Below are positions 9,632 to 18,180 of a stretch of 64,000 bases of DNA, piece after piece. Made by a program: the position numbers and the translations under genes. The notes beneath the pieces were generated by a model. It was not told the origin of the DNA. It ran no database searches and saw only the letters and a program-made list of their open reading frames with translations. Source of the stretch: Ralstonia sp. NFACC01 (GTDB taxonomy: Bacteria; Pseudomonadota; Gammaproteobacteria; Burkholderiales; Burkholderiaceae). Each line of letters opens with the position of its first letter. Position 1 is the first letter of the stretch. The stretch covers positions 806,001 to 870,000 of the forward strand of contig NZ_FOWV01000001.1 in NCBI RefSeq assembly GCF_900115545.1, read 5' to 3'.

Positions 9632-10528
9632 ATGCCGGTCGATTCCATCGACGACTGCATCGCGCAACTGCAGGGCCAGGGCTATTTCGCCAGCCGTGAG
9701 CTGGCCACGGCCTTGTTCCTCGCGTTGCGCATGCAGCGGCCGCTGTTTCTCGAAGGCGAGCCCGGCGTCGGCAAGACCGAGCTGGCGAAGGCGGCAGCCG
9801 GGCTGCTCGGCACGTCGCTGCTGCGACTGCAGTGTTACGAAGGGCTCGACACCGCCAGCGCGCTCTATGAATGGGATTACCCGCGCCAGATCATGGCGCT
9901 GCGTCTGGCCGAGGCCGCCGGCGAGAAGCCGCGCGCCGACACGCTCTATCGCGACGAATTCCTCCTCAAGCGCCCGTTGTTGCAGGCGCTGCTGCCCGAC
10001 CCACTCCATCCCGAGACACGGCGCGTTCTTTTGATCGACGAGATCGACCGCGCCGACGAACCGTTCGAGGCGTTTTTGCTGGAGCTGCTGTCGGACTTCC
10101 AGGTGTCGATTCCTGAATTCGGCACGGTGCGCGCGCAGGTGATTCCGCTGGTCATCATGACGTCCAACCGCACGCGCGAGGTGCACGACGCGCTCAAGCG
10201 GCGCTGCCTGTATCAATGGATTGGCTACCCGGATAAGGCAAGGGAGCTGCAGATCGTCGCGCAGCGCGCGCCCGAAACGGCCGCTCGCCTGCAGCATCGT
10301 GCGGTTGATTTTGTGCACCGCCTGCGCGGCATCGACCTGTTCAAGGCGCCGGGCATTGCCGAAGCGATCGACTGGTGCCGCGCATTGGCGGCGCTGAACG
10401 TAACCGAGCTTGATCCGCAGTCCGTGCAGGACACGCTGGGCGTGCTGCTCAAGTACCAGGATGATCTGGCCCGCGTCGATACGTCGACCATCGAGCAACT
10501 GCTGGCGGCCCCCGCGCTGCCGGAGTAA
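9632..10528 (+). CDS. MoxR family AAA+ ATPase, CoxD-like, 298 aa
   Basis: An AAA+ ATPase with Walker A GEPGVGKT at residues 42-49 and Walker B LLIDEIDRAD near 131-140, of the MoxR class. CoxD, the relative in CO dehydrogenase operons, acts as a chaperone-like ATPase in maturation of the molybdenum site. The ATG at 9632 has AAGGA just upstream and is preferred to the TTG at 9608, which overlaps the previous stop. It is followed after 3 bases by a VWA-domain gene, the usual MoxR partner, so the two probably form an ATPase-adaptor pair that works on this enzyme. Confidence 0.88.
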   Translation: MPVDSIDDCIAQLQGQGYFASRELATALFLALRMQRPLFLEGEPGVGKTELAKAAAGLLGTSLLRLQCYEGLDTASALYEWDYPRQIMALRLAEAAGEKPRADTLYRDEFLLKRPLLQALLPDPLHPETRRVLLIDEIDRADEPFEAFLLELLSDFQVSIPEFGTVRAQVIPLVIMTSNRTREVHDALKRRCLYQWIGYPDKARELQIVAQRAPETAARLQHRAVDFVHRLRGIDLFKAPGIAEAIDWCRALAALNVTELDPQSVQDTLGVLLKYQDDLARVDTSTIEQLLAAPALPE

Positions 10529-10531
10529 GGC

Positions 10532-11764
10532 ATGCAAGCGACCATGCCGATGCAGCTCCCGATGCTGGCGCGCAACGTAACGCATTTCGTGCGGCTGCTG
10601 CGCAACGCCGGCATGCCGCTCGCGCCCTCGCGCGCCGTGGACGCCATCGAAGCGCTGAGCCATATCGACATCGGCCGCCGCGACGACGTCAAGGCCGCGC
10701 TGTCTGCCCTGCTCGTCTCGCATCCCGACGAACGCGGACTCTTCGATGCCGCTTTCAACGTGTTCTGGCGCGATCCGGATTGGGAAGGCAAGCTGCGCGC
10801 GCTGCTGCTGCCCAAAGTACGCGGCGGCATTCCCGCGGCACGCAGCAACCGCCTGGCCGATGCCTTGCGCGCGCAGCCGTCGACCAACCTTCCGCCCGGC
10901 CCAAAGCCCGATGGCGAACGCCATGACATCGTGGCGCCGCTGGCATTTTCTGCAAACGAAGCCCTGCGCACGCGTGACTTCGACACGCTCGACGCTGCGG
11001 AATGGCGCACGCTGCAACACATGATCCGCCGCCGACGCGTGCATCTGGCGCAGGAGCGGACGCGACGGCTCAAAGCTGCTTCGCGCGGGCGCCATCCGGA
11101 CCTGCGTGCGACCGCCCGCCAGGCCGTTCGCGCCGGCGGCGAATGGGCCGGCTGGAAATACCGCCAGCCTGTCGATCGCACGCCGCCGCTGGTGCTGCTG
11201 CTCGACATCTCCGGATCGATGAGTCGCTATTCGCGCGCCGTGCTGTACTACTGCCACGCGCTGGTGCAATCGCGCGAGCGTATCCAGGCTTTCCTGTTCG
11301 GCACGCGTCTGACGAACGTCTCGCGGCAGTTGCGCGAGCGCGATCCGGATGTCGCCGTGCAGGCAATCGCTGAGCTTGTGCCCGACTGGTCGGGCGGCAC
11401 GCGCATCGGCGCGGCGCTGGCGGAGTTCAACCGCCAATGGGCGCGCCGCACGCTGTCCGGCCGTGCCACCGTCCTGCTCGTGACGGATGGACTCGACCAC
11501 GAGCACATCGACGTGCTCGACACCGAGATGGCGCGCCTGGCGCGCTTTGCCCATCGCATCGTCTGGCTCAACCCGCTGCTGCGCTTTGCCGATTTTGAGC
11601 CGCGGGCACGTGGCGTGCGGGCCATCCTGCCGCATGTCGATGTGATGGTGCCGGCGCACCATTTCAACAGCCTGGCTGCGCTGGAGCACGAACTGGCGCA
11701 TGCTCGCCGCACGCGCACTCCCCGCCACCCAACCCCAGCCCGATCGACCGCGCCATGGAACTGA
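10532..11764 (+). CDS. VWA-containing CoxE family protein, 410 aa
   Basis: A cytoplasmic protein of the CoxE (DUF58-like VWA) family. The metal-ion-dependent adhesion site of the von Willebrand A domain is D225-x-S227-x-S229 (LLDISGSMS), with the later TDGLDHE loop. The N-terminal 200 residues are helical and basic near RMIRRRR-like segments. With the MoxR ATPase directly upstream it forms the pair that in the coxDEF system is needed for post-translational maturation of the active site. Its end overlaps the ATG of the CoxG gene by 10 bases, consistent with translational coupling. Confidence 0.88.
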   Translation: MQATMPMQLPMLARNVTHFVRLLRNAGMPLAPSRAVDAIEALSHIDIGRRDDVKAALSALLVSHPDERGLFDAAFNVFWRDPDWEGKLRALLLPKVRGGIPAARSNRLADALRAQPSTNLPPGPKPDGERHDIVAPLAFSANEALRTRDFDTLDAAEWRTLQHMIRRRRVHLAQERTRRLKAASRGRHPDLRATARQAVRAGGEWAGWKYRQPVDRTPPLVLLLDISGSMSRYSRAVLYYCHALVQSRERIQAFLFGTRLTNVSRQLRERDPDVAVQAIAELVPDWSGGTRIGAALAEFNRQWARRTLSGRATVLLVTDGLDHEHIDVLDTEMARLARFAHRIVWLNPLLRFADFEPRARGVRAILPHVDVMVPAHHFNSLAALEHELAHARRTRTPRHPTPARSTAPWN

Positions 11765-12429
11765 CCCAGACCCATCTCCTGCCCGTGCCACTCCAGACCG
11801 CCTGGGATGCGCTGAACGATCCAGCCGTGCTGCAACGTTGCATTCCCGGCTGCGAGAGCATCACCGCCGCCGAGGGAAGCGCCAACCCCGCCTACGACGT
11901 CGCCATGACCGCCGCCGTCGGGCCCGTCAAGGCACGCTTCAAGGGACGCATGGAGCTGGCCGACGTGGCGCCCCCACGCAGCTACACGCTGCATTTCGAC
12001 GGCCAGGGCGGCGCGGCCGGCTTCGGCAAGGGCAGCGCGCAGGTGCAGCTCGCGCCCGAAGGCCCCACGGTCACGCGGCTTTCTTATACGGCAACCGCCC
12101 AGGTGGGCGGCAAGCTTGCGCAAATCGGCTCACGGCTCATCGATGGTGCTGCACGCAAACTGGCCGATGAATTCTTCCAGCGTTTTGCGGCAGAGTTCGG
12201 TCCTGCAGATACGGCGGGCATCGACGGACACGCCGCGCCGGTCGACGGCATGCCGGCCACACAGGCGATTCCCGATTTGGCCGCCGCCCAGCTGCAGGCC
12301 CACGGTGCGCCGCCCGGCCACGCACCCAACGTCAGCCCCGCGCTGCAGCCGCGCAATCCATGGCCGTGGATCATCGTGGCGGTGGTGGCCGTGGCGGCCG
12401 CCTACCTGTTTTTGCACCACGGGGCATAA
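11755..12429 (+). CDS. coxG: CoxG family SRPBCC protein with C-terminal membrane helix, 224 aa
   Basis: The first 150 residues match the CoxG branch of the SRPBCC (START-like) fold: LPVPLQTAWDALNDPAVLQRCIPGC at the start and the GKGSAQVQL and KLAQIGSRLIDGAARKLADEFF segments. CoxG proteins anchor the hydroxylase to the cytoplasmic face of the membrane in the CO dehydrogenase system. Here the last 22 residues (WPWIIVAVVAVAAAYLFLHH) form one membrane helix, which fits an anchor. A proline-rich linker separates the two parts. The start overlaps the CoxE end by 10 bases. Confidence 0.9.
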   Translation: MELTQTHLLPVPLQTAWDALNDPAVLQRCIPGCESITAAEGSANPAYDVAMTAAVGPVKARFKGRMELADVAPPRSYTLHFDGQGGAAGFGKGSAQVQLAPEGPTVTRLSYTATAQVGGKLAQIGSRLIDGAARKLADEFFQRFAAEFGPADTAGIDGHAAPVDGMPATQAIPDLAAAQLQAHGAPPGHAPNVSPALQPRNPWPWIIVAVVAVAAAYLFLHHGA

Positions 12430-12485
12430 TCGGTCCATTCCCCGCAACACATCACTCTAGTGCGCGAAAGCGCAGCCAACGCATC

Positions 12486-13517
12486 ATGGACAGCGTCGAT
12501 CTTGAAGTCTTGAAAACCAGCGTGCGCTGGCTGGAACAAGGGCGCCGCGTGCTGCTCGTCACCGTGGTCAAGACGTGGGGCTCATCGCCACGGCCCGAAG
12601 GCGCAATGCTCGCGCTGCGCGATGACGGCGTGGTCATCGGCTCGGTTTCAGGCGGCTGCATTGAAGACGACCTCATCGACCGCGTGCGCCGTGAAGGGCT
12701 GCATTACACCAAGCCCGAAGCCGTCAAATACGGCATCAGCGCTGAAGAAGCACACCGCTTTGGGCTGCCCTGCGGCGGTACGCTGCAACTCGTGCTGGAG
12801 CCGCTGAATGCGTCCAGCGGGATCGAAGCTTTGCTGCGCGCCGTGGAGGCCGGTCAGCTCGTCGCGCGCACGCTCGACATGGCGACCGGCGCCTCGACGC
12901 TGCAGCACGCTACCGTCACCGATGGCCTGCAGTTCGACGAAGCGCGCCTCGTCACCATTCACGGGCCGCGCTACCGGATGCTCGTCATCGGTGCGGGACA
13001 GCTTTCGCGCTACCTGTGCCAGATCGCCGTGGGCCTGGACTACCAGGTCACTGTCTGCGACCCGCGCGAGGAATACAGCGAAGAATGGTCGATCCCTGGC
13101 GTGGCCATGGTCCGCACCATGCCCGACGATACGGTGATGGCCATGAAGCTCGACGAGCGCTGCGCCGTCATTGCCCTCACGCACGATCCCAAACTCGATG
13201 ACCTCGCGCTCATGGAAGCGCTCAAGACGCCAGCGTTCTACGTTGGCGCGCTCGGCAGTCGCCGCAACAACGCCAACCGCCGGGAGCGCCTGAAGGAATT
13301 CGATCTGAGCGACGCCGAGTTGGCGCGCCTGCATGGCCCGGTCGGCATTTACATCGGCAGCCGTACGCCGCCGGAAATCGCCATCTCGATCCTGGCTGAA
13401 GTCACGGCTGCCAAGAACGGCGTATCGCTGCCGACCATCCTGCAAGTCGAAGGCGCAAAAGCCGCGCGCGAGATTGCCGCCAATGCCACGTCGAGTTGCG
13501 CAGTGCCGCAGACTTGA
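12486..13517 (+). CDS. XdhC family molybdenum-cofactor chaperone, 343 aa
   Basis: An XdhC/CoxI/CoxF-family protein. The N-terminal XdhC domain has GSSPRPEGAML and the conserved GSVSGGCIEDD; the C-terminal Rossmann-like domain holds LVIGAGQLSRYL and ALGSRRNNANRRERL. XdhC binds molybdopterin cofactor, promotes its sulfuration and inserts it into the large subunit. The ATG at 12486 begins exactly where the family begins; the longer frame upstream reads across the CoxG tail and is rejected. As the last gene of the seven-gene run it completes the maturation set with CoxD, CoxE and CoxG. Confidence 0.92.
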   Translation: MDSVDLEVLKTSVRWLEQGRRVLLVTVVKTWGSSPRPEGAMLALRDDGVVIGSVSGGCIEDDLIDRVRREGLHYTKPEAVKYGISAEEAHRFGLPCGGTLQLVLEPLNASSGIEALLRAVEAGQLVARTLDMATGASTLQHATVTDGLQFDEARLVTIHGPRYRMLVIGAGQLSRYLCQIAVGLDYQVTVCDPREEYSEEWSIPGVAMVRTMPDDTVMAMKLDERCAVIALTHDPKLDDLALMEALKTPAFYVGALGSRRNNANRRERLKEFDLSDAELARLHGPVGIYIGSRTPPEIAISILAEVTAAKNGVSLPTILQVEGAKAAREIAANATSSCAVPQT

Positions 13518-13791
13518 GTCAACCCTCTGATGGAATGGGGTGCTGAAAGGCACCTGAAAGGTTACATTCTTATAAATCGCTGATTGTGCGCAGGTTTTGG
13601 CCGCATCGCATCACGCGAATCTTGCGGCCCGCGAACCCTGTTTCGTGTGCGCGGCTTCATCTGACACGACTTGCCTGTTCCCTGCCCCGAGCGCACTGCC
13701 AACGCGCGCCTCGCCGGTGCGGCAGCGGTCGTGTTGTTTGCAAGCGGGTTGGTCGCCCGCTTTGCCACCCAAGGGATTCAAGTTTTCTCGC

Positions 13792-14895
13792 ATGAGTATT
13801 TTGCTAACCGGTGCGACCGGTTTCGTGGGCGGCGCCATTGCCGCCAATCTGGCAGCCAAAGGTTTGCTGGCCGACACACGCTTTGCCGTGCGCGGTGACA
13901 CGCCCGCAGAAGGGTTGGCGCGGCTGCGCAGCAACCTGCGCCGCTTCGAGTTTGCACAGGGCACCCTGGACGGCATTTCGGAATCGCAGATCGTGCCGTT
14001 CGACCTGCGCGAGGCAGGTGCCGCCAAGCTGGGCGATCCGGAAATCATCATCAATTGCGCGGCGCTGGCAACGTTCTCGAACCATCCGTCGCTGTGGGAA
14101 ACCAACGTGGAGGGCGTGCTGGCGCTGGGCCGACTGGCGGCGCAGAGCAAACGCCTGAAGCGATTCCTGCAGATCGGCACGGCCATGTCTTGCGGCCAGT
14201 TGGCGGATCGCCATGTCAGCGAAAGCTGGGATGTCCCCCCGCTGGAGCAGCACGCGGTGCCTTACACGTATTCCAAGGGCATGGCGGAGCTGAAGCTGCG
14301 CGAAGCGGTGCCCGAGCTGCCGCTGGTGGTGGTGCGGCCGTCCATCGTGGTGGGTCATAGCACGCTGGGGTGTGAGCCCTCGGGCAGTATTTTCTGGATG
14401 CTGCGCATGGTGGCGCTGCTCGAAACGTTCAGTTGTCGCTTGTCCGACCGCGTCGACATCCTGCCTGTGGACGACTGCGCCGAGGCCATCGTGCAGTTGT
14501 CGACCAAGCCCACGCTGGCGCACGACCTGTATCACATCAGCGCCGGCGATGCGAACTCCGAGCGCATCGAAACGCTGTACCCGCGCTTCAAGCGTTGCAA
14601 GACGCCGGAAGAAGATGCCCAGGCGCTGGCCGGCTACGTGTATCAGGAAAAAATCGCCGAGAAAGCATTGGCGCGTAAATTCCTGAGCCTGACGGGCGAC
14701 GGCAATGTGCGACTGGTCGCGCGCTGCATCCACCTGTATGCCAAGTTCGCCAGCATGAGCTACGTGTTCGACAACACGCGGCTCGTGCAGGAGACCGGCT
14801 TTCAACCGCGCTCCCTGCTCGCTTACCTCGACCGCTGCCTCGAGACGTCGGACGCCGTGCCGATCCCCGAGCAGATGCAGTGGGACTATAAATAG
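13792..14895 (+). CDS. NAD-dependent epimerase/SDR-type oxidoreductase, 367 aa
   Basis: An extended short-chain dehydrogenase or male-sterility-like reductase. The N-terminal nucleotide-binding motif is TGATGFVGG (residues 6-14), and the active-site tyrosine-lysine pair is YTYSKGMAE near 157-165. The middle of the protein (VVVRPSIVVGHS) is typical of NAD-dependent epimerases. The substrate is unknown; relatives act on nucleotide sugars, sterols or thioesters. The ATG at 13792 starts right at the Rossmann fold; longer frames upstream have poor composition. It stands alone, 274 bases after the hydroxylase operon, which suggests its own promoter. Confidence 0.82.
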   Translation: MSILLTGATGFVGGAIAANLAAKGLLADTRFAVRGDTPAEGLARLRSNLRRFEFAQGTLDGISESQIVPFDLREAGAAKLGDPEIIINCAALATFSNHPSLWETNVEGVLALGRLAAQSKRLKRFLQIGTAMSCGQLADRHVSESWDVPPLEQHAVPYTYSKGMAELKLREAVPELPLVVVRPSIVVGHSTLGCEPSGSIFWMLRMVALLETFSCRLSDRVDILPVDDCAEAIVQLSTKPTLAHDLYHISAGDANSERIETLYPRFKRCKTPEEDAQALAGYVYQEKIAEKALARKFLSLTGDGNVRLVARCIHLYAKFASMSYVFDNTRLVQETGFQPRSLLAYLDRCLETSDAVPIPEQMQWDYK

Positions 14896-14915
14896 CCGTC
14901 CGGCCTCCCCCGCCC

Positions 14916-14939
14916 GCACGGCGTGTCATGGCGCCGTGC
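14916..14939. promoter_or_regulatory. Strong hairpin in the leader of the MgtC-like gene
   Basis: GCACGGCG and CGCCGTGC form a perfect 8-base stem around an 8-base loop, 55 bases upstream of the MgtC/SapB start codon and 20 bases after the preceding stop. No T-run follows, so it is either a transcript-end structure of the upstream gene or a leader structure of the next. The role is unknown. Confidence 0.4.
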
Positions 14940-14994
14940 TATAACCATCGGCGCCCTTCACCAAGACTCCGGTCACCACAACAAGGAGCCGCCG

Positions 14995-15717
14995 ATGACG
15001 CTGCAAGCCCTCGTCCATCTCAATGTCGCCACGCTGGTGGATTCGTTCATCAGCCTTGCCTCGGCCTTTGCGCTCGGGTCATTGATCGGCTTCGAGCGGC
15101 AGGTCAGACAGCGGACTGCGGGGCTGCGCACCAATGCGCTGGTGGCGGTGGCGGCCTCGGCATTCGTCGACATGGCCGCGCAGATCGGCACCGCATCGGA
15201 CACCACCCGCGTGATCGCCTATGTGGTATCGGGCGTCGGCTTTCTGGGTGCCGGCACGATCATGAAGGAAGGGCTGAACGTGCGCGGCCTGAACACCGCC
15301 GCCACGCTGTGGGGCTCGGCGGCTGTGGGTGCGGCGGCAGGCTCCGACCTGGTTGGCCAGGCCATTCTGATTACGCTGTTCGTGCTGGCCTCCAACATCC
15401 TGCTGCGGCCCGTGGTGGACCGCATCAACCGCACACCGCTCGACAACCAGGCCAGCGAAGTCACGTACACGATGTGCGTCATCTCCACGAGCGAGCGCCA
15501 GAAAGAAGCCCTTGCCGACCTGGAACGTCTGCTTGAAGAAGCCAGCTACCCGATCAGCGATCTGTCAGTCGAACCCTTTGGCGACGACCACGTAGAAATT
15601 GAAGCGATGCTGATGTCGACTGCGGTGAATGCCGCAGAGCTGGATCGCATCGTCAACGCGCTGCAATCACAGCCGCACATTGCTCAGGCCTTCTGGAACC
15701 CGAGCACGACGGAATAA
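14995..15717 (+). CDS. MgtC/SapB family membrane protein, 240 aa
   Basis: The N-terminal 145 residues hold about four membrane helices and the MgtC signature: GSLIGFERQVRQRTAGLRTNALVA, GVGFLGAGTIMKEG and RGLNTAATLWGSAAVG. The C-terminal 90 residues are a soluble ACT-like domain, as in the longer MgtC proteins. MgtC family members act in low-magnesium and acid tolerance and interact with membrane ATPases, but the exact activity differs between members. AAGGAG lies 7 bases before the ATG, which excludes the longer upstream frame. Confidence 0.9.
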   Translation: MTLQALVHLNVATLVDSFISLASAFALGSLIGFERQVRQRTAGLRTNALVAVAASAFVDMAAQIGTASDTTRVIAYVVSGVGFLGAGTIMKEGLNVRGLNTAATLWGSAAVGAAAGSDLVGQAILITLFVLASNILLRPVVDRINRTPLDNQASEVTYTMCVISTSERQKEALADLERLLEEASYPISDLSVEPFGDDHVEIEAMLMSTAVNAAELDRIVNALQSQPHIAQAFWNPSTTE

Positions 15718-15734
15718 TCGCGGGCGAGCGCCGG

Positions 15735-16202
15735 TCAAAGCTCCTGGCTGGCCGCGAGCGCAAAGATCTTCGCCCAGCGCTTCGCTTCCTGGCGGTTGCG
15801 CATTGGGATCGGCCAATCAGCCTGCGCCTGATGCTTCAGGTGCAGCGCCAGCGCCCAGGCACCTTCGCGTTCAACCGCATCGGCGCCGGCAATATCGGCG
15901 AAGAGAAAGCGCGCGCTTTGCCCGTGCAACTGCAGCGTCCCGCGTTTCTGTTCGGCATCGACCGCGACCTGCCCCCAGCTTGCGCTGAGCGACACGACCC
16001 GCTGCCCTTTCACATTCACGCCATGAACGGCGCGGTAACGCCGGATGAAGGTGATGACTGCGCCGGCCAGCAGCGCTACTGCAAGCATCACCGCCGCGCT
16101 GCCCGCGACCGCGCCGTAAGCCGCGGCAACCCTCGCATACAGCCGGACTGCGCCGTAAATCAGCAGACCAACCAGCGCGAGCGCGGCAATGATGAACGGC
16201 AT
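15735..16202 (-). CDS. Unknown membrane protein with two N-terminal helices, 155 aa
   Basis: Residues 1-20 and 34-56 are hydrophobic and probably span the inner membrane; the C-terminal 100 residues are soluble, with a segment LHGQSARFLFADIAGADAVEREGAWALAL that looks like a PH-like strand pattern. No family is recognised with confidence. It stands between the convergent MgtC gene and the upstream chemotaxis receptor on the same strand, 101 bases apart. Composition is like its neighbours. Confidence 0.65.
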   Translation of the reverse strand: MPFIIAALALVGLLIYGAVRLYARVAAAYGAVAGSAAVMLAVALLAGAVITFIRRYRAVHGVNVKGQRVVSLSASWGQVAVDAEQKRGTLQLHGQSARFLFADIAGADAVEREGAWALALHLKHQAQADWPIPMRNRQEAKRWAKIFALAASQEL

Positions 16203-16303
16203 GAAGCGACTCCTTGAATGGGCCAGTCGGTTATATCAACCGAAACAGCGCTCAAGGCAAGTCTTAAGTCTTTAGCGTGCCCCGTGCATCGACGGGGCCA
16301 ATA

Positions 16304-17845
16304 TCAGGCGAGGCGGAATGCGGCGATGGCGGCGTTCAAGGCTTGGGCCTGCTCCTCCAGCGATTCAGCCGCGGCTGCGGCTTGCTCCACCAGCGCCGCG
16401 TTCTGCTGCGTGGCTTCGTCCATCAGCGTGACGGCCTTGTTGACCTGTTCGATGCCGGAGCTTTGCTCGTTCGAGGCGGCGGCAATTTCGCCCATGATGT
16501 CGGTCACGCGGCGGATGGACGACACGATGTCTTCCATCGTGCTGCCCGCGCGCTCGGCCAGTGCGCTGCCGGTCTCGACCTTGGACAGCGACGCCTCGAT
16601 CATTTCCTTGATTTCCTTGGCGGCTGCGGCGCTGCGCTGCGCGAGGTTGCGCACCTCACCGGCCACCACGGCAAAGCCGCGGCCTTGTTCGCCGGCGCGC
16701 GCGGCTTCTACGGCAGCGTTGAGTGCAAGGATGTTGGTCTGGAACGCAATGCCGTCAATCACGCCGATGATTTCCGACACCGTGCGCGACGACGCGCTGA
16801 TCTCGCGCATGGTCGCCACCACATCGGTCACAACAGCGCCGCCCTGGCTGGCAACTTCCGAGGCGCTGTCGGCCAGTTGGCTGGCCTGGCGCGCGTTGTC
16901 GGCGTTCTGGCGCACGATGGAAGTCATTTCTTCCATACTCGAAGCGGTTTCTTCCAGCGAGCTGGCTTGCTCTTCCGTGCGTTGCGACAGGTCTGCATTG
17001 CCTGCGGCAATCTGCTTGGTGGCGGCGCCGATGGATTCGGAGCCGGTGCGCACGCGGCGCACCGTGTCGGTCAGCGCTGTCTGCATACGGGCCAGGCCCT
17101 CCAGCAGGCGGCCCATTTCATCCTTGCGGTCGACGCGCACCGGCTGCGTGAGGTCACCGGCGGCAATGCGGTCGAACTGCGCCAGCGCAGCGTTCAGCGG
17201 TTCCACAATCGCACGCAGCAACGACCAGGCGCACCAGAGTGCGACCACCAGGGCGACGAGAATGGCCGCCGTCACGATCACGCGAAAACGCGCGTAGGCT
17301 TCCTGGGATTCGTCATAGTTGGCCTTGGAGAAGCCGAGCTGCTTCTTGCTCAATGCCAGGCTTTTGTCGTTGGAATCGCGGAAAGCGTTGGACACGCGCT
17401 TTTCCATGATGTCGTCGGCCGTCGCGCGGTCGCCAGCGCGTAGCGCCTTGATGATGTCGCGCAGGCTGCCGGCCGCGGCTTCGCGCGTGATGGCAACCTC
17501 TTTGGCCAGGCGGTCCTCTTCTTCGCTGCGGGGCAGCGTCAGGTATTTCTTCCACGCTTCATCCGAGCGTGCGATCAGCTCTTCGGTACGATCGAGCAAC
17601 TTCATCGCGCCCTTGTCGTTCGGATACAGCATGGCCTTGTCGAGGGCCGTGCGGGCGCGCGTGAGGCTCAGATCAGACTCGCCAAGCGCAAGCGCAGACG
17701 GAAACTGATTGGTGAAGGTTTCCTCGTGCGCATGGTTGGCGCCGCGCAGGCCGAGCAGGCCAGCCACGCCAATCAGCAAGGCAAGCAGAAACAGAATGGA
17801 AACCGAAAGCACCAGGCGGGTGCGGATGGTCAGGCGAGCGGACAT
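16304..17845 (-). CDS. Methyl-accepting chemotaxis protein, 513 aa
   Basis: A transmembrane chemoreceptor. Helix 1 is at about 11-31, followed by a four-helix-bundle periplasmic sensor domain of about 155 residues, then helix 2 at about 190-212 and a HAMP domain. The cytoplasmic signalling hairpin has the highly conserved tip ([21 protein letters not shown]) near 365-385. There is no C-terminal NWETF-type pentapeptide for CheR/CheB docking. The ligand cannot be read. It is monocistronic in appearance. Confidence 0.95.
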   Translation of the reverse strand: MSARLTIRTRLVLSVSILFLLALLIGVAGLLGLRGANHAHEETFTNQFPSALALGESDLSLTRARTALDKAMLYPNDKGAMKLLDRTEELIARSDEAWKKYLTLPRSEEEDRLAKEVAITREAAAGSLRDIIKALRAGDRATADDIMEKRVSNAFRDSNDKSLALSKKQLGFSKANYDESQEAYARFRVIVTAAILVALVVALWCAWSLLRAIVEPLNAALAQFDRIAAGDLTQPVRVDRKDEMGRLLEGLARMQTALTDTVRRVRTGSESIGAATKQIAAGNADLSQRTEEQASSLEETASSMEEMTSIVRQNADNARQASQLADSASEVASQGGAVVTDVVATMREISASSRTVSEIIGVIDGIAFQTNILALNAAVEAARAGEQGRGFAVVAGEVRNLAQRSAAAAKEIKEMIEASLSKVETGSALAERAGSTMEDIVSSIRRVTDIMGEIAAASNEQSSGIEQVNKAVTLMDEATQQNAALVEQAAAAAESLEEQAQALNAAIAAFRLA

Positions 17846-18150
17846 GGGCGCGGCGAGAGTAGTGTGCGCGGCTCTTCACGCGGGCGCGACCATCGCGCCG
17901 GGCGGCCGGCTACCTCAGCACTATCGGCCGCGCAATCGATCAACTTAAGGGCGAAGAGGCGAATACATCCCTGCAGCCCGCCTCGTCTCTTGGGCAGTTT
18001 CGTGATTGCCGAGTGCCCGTTGGAGGACGTGCCGATCACCCGGTTCGGTGCCGAAACACAGTACTGGGCCGAACCGCATGCGAATGTGCGGCGGCTGGCC
18101 ATCATGGAAACGGCGAGTGAGGCGCCGAGCCACATCAGCAATAGGCACAA
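17830..18150 (-). CDS. Possible small secreted protein, 106 aa (doubtful)
   Basis: An open frame starting with TTG just after aroG on the same strand. Its first 18 residues ([19 protein letters not shown]) look like a signal peptide or membrane helix, and the following 40 residues have codon use close to real genes, with two cysteines. The second half is arginine- and proline-rich and looks non-coding, and the frame runs into the chemoreceptor start. There is no clear ribosome site. It may be the remnant of a small exported protein or chance. Confidence 0.22.
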   Translation of the reverse strand: MCLLLMWLGASLAVSMMASRRTFACGSAQYCVSAPNRVIGTSSNGHSAITKLPKRRGGLQGCIRLFALKLIDCAADSAEVAGRPARWSRPREEPRTLLSPRPCPLA

Positions 18151-18180
18151 GGCGACAACCCTGAACCTGCCGCCATCACA
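17846..18180. other. 335-base gap between chemoreceptor and aroG
   Basis: No firm gene. It contains the 5' region of the chemoreceptor gene and one weak candidate for a small protein on the minus strand, listed separately. No terminator hairpin with a T-run was seen after aroG. Confidence 0.4.

Noticed and set aside
9605-11791. Minus-strand open frame of 728 codons
   Set aside because: Antisense shadow of the MoxR and VWA genes.
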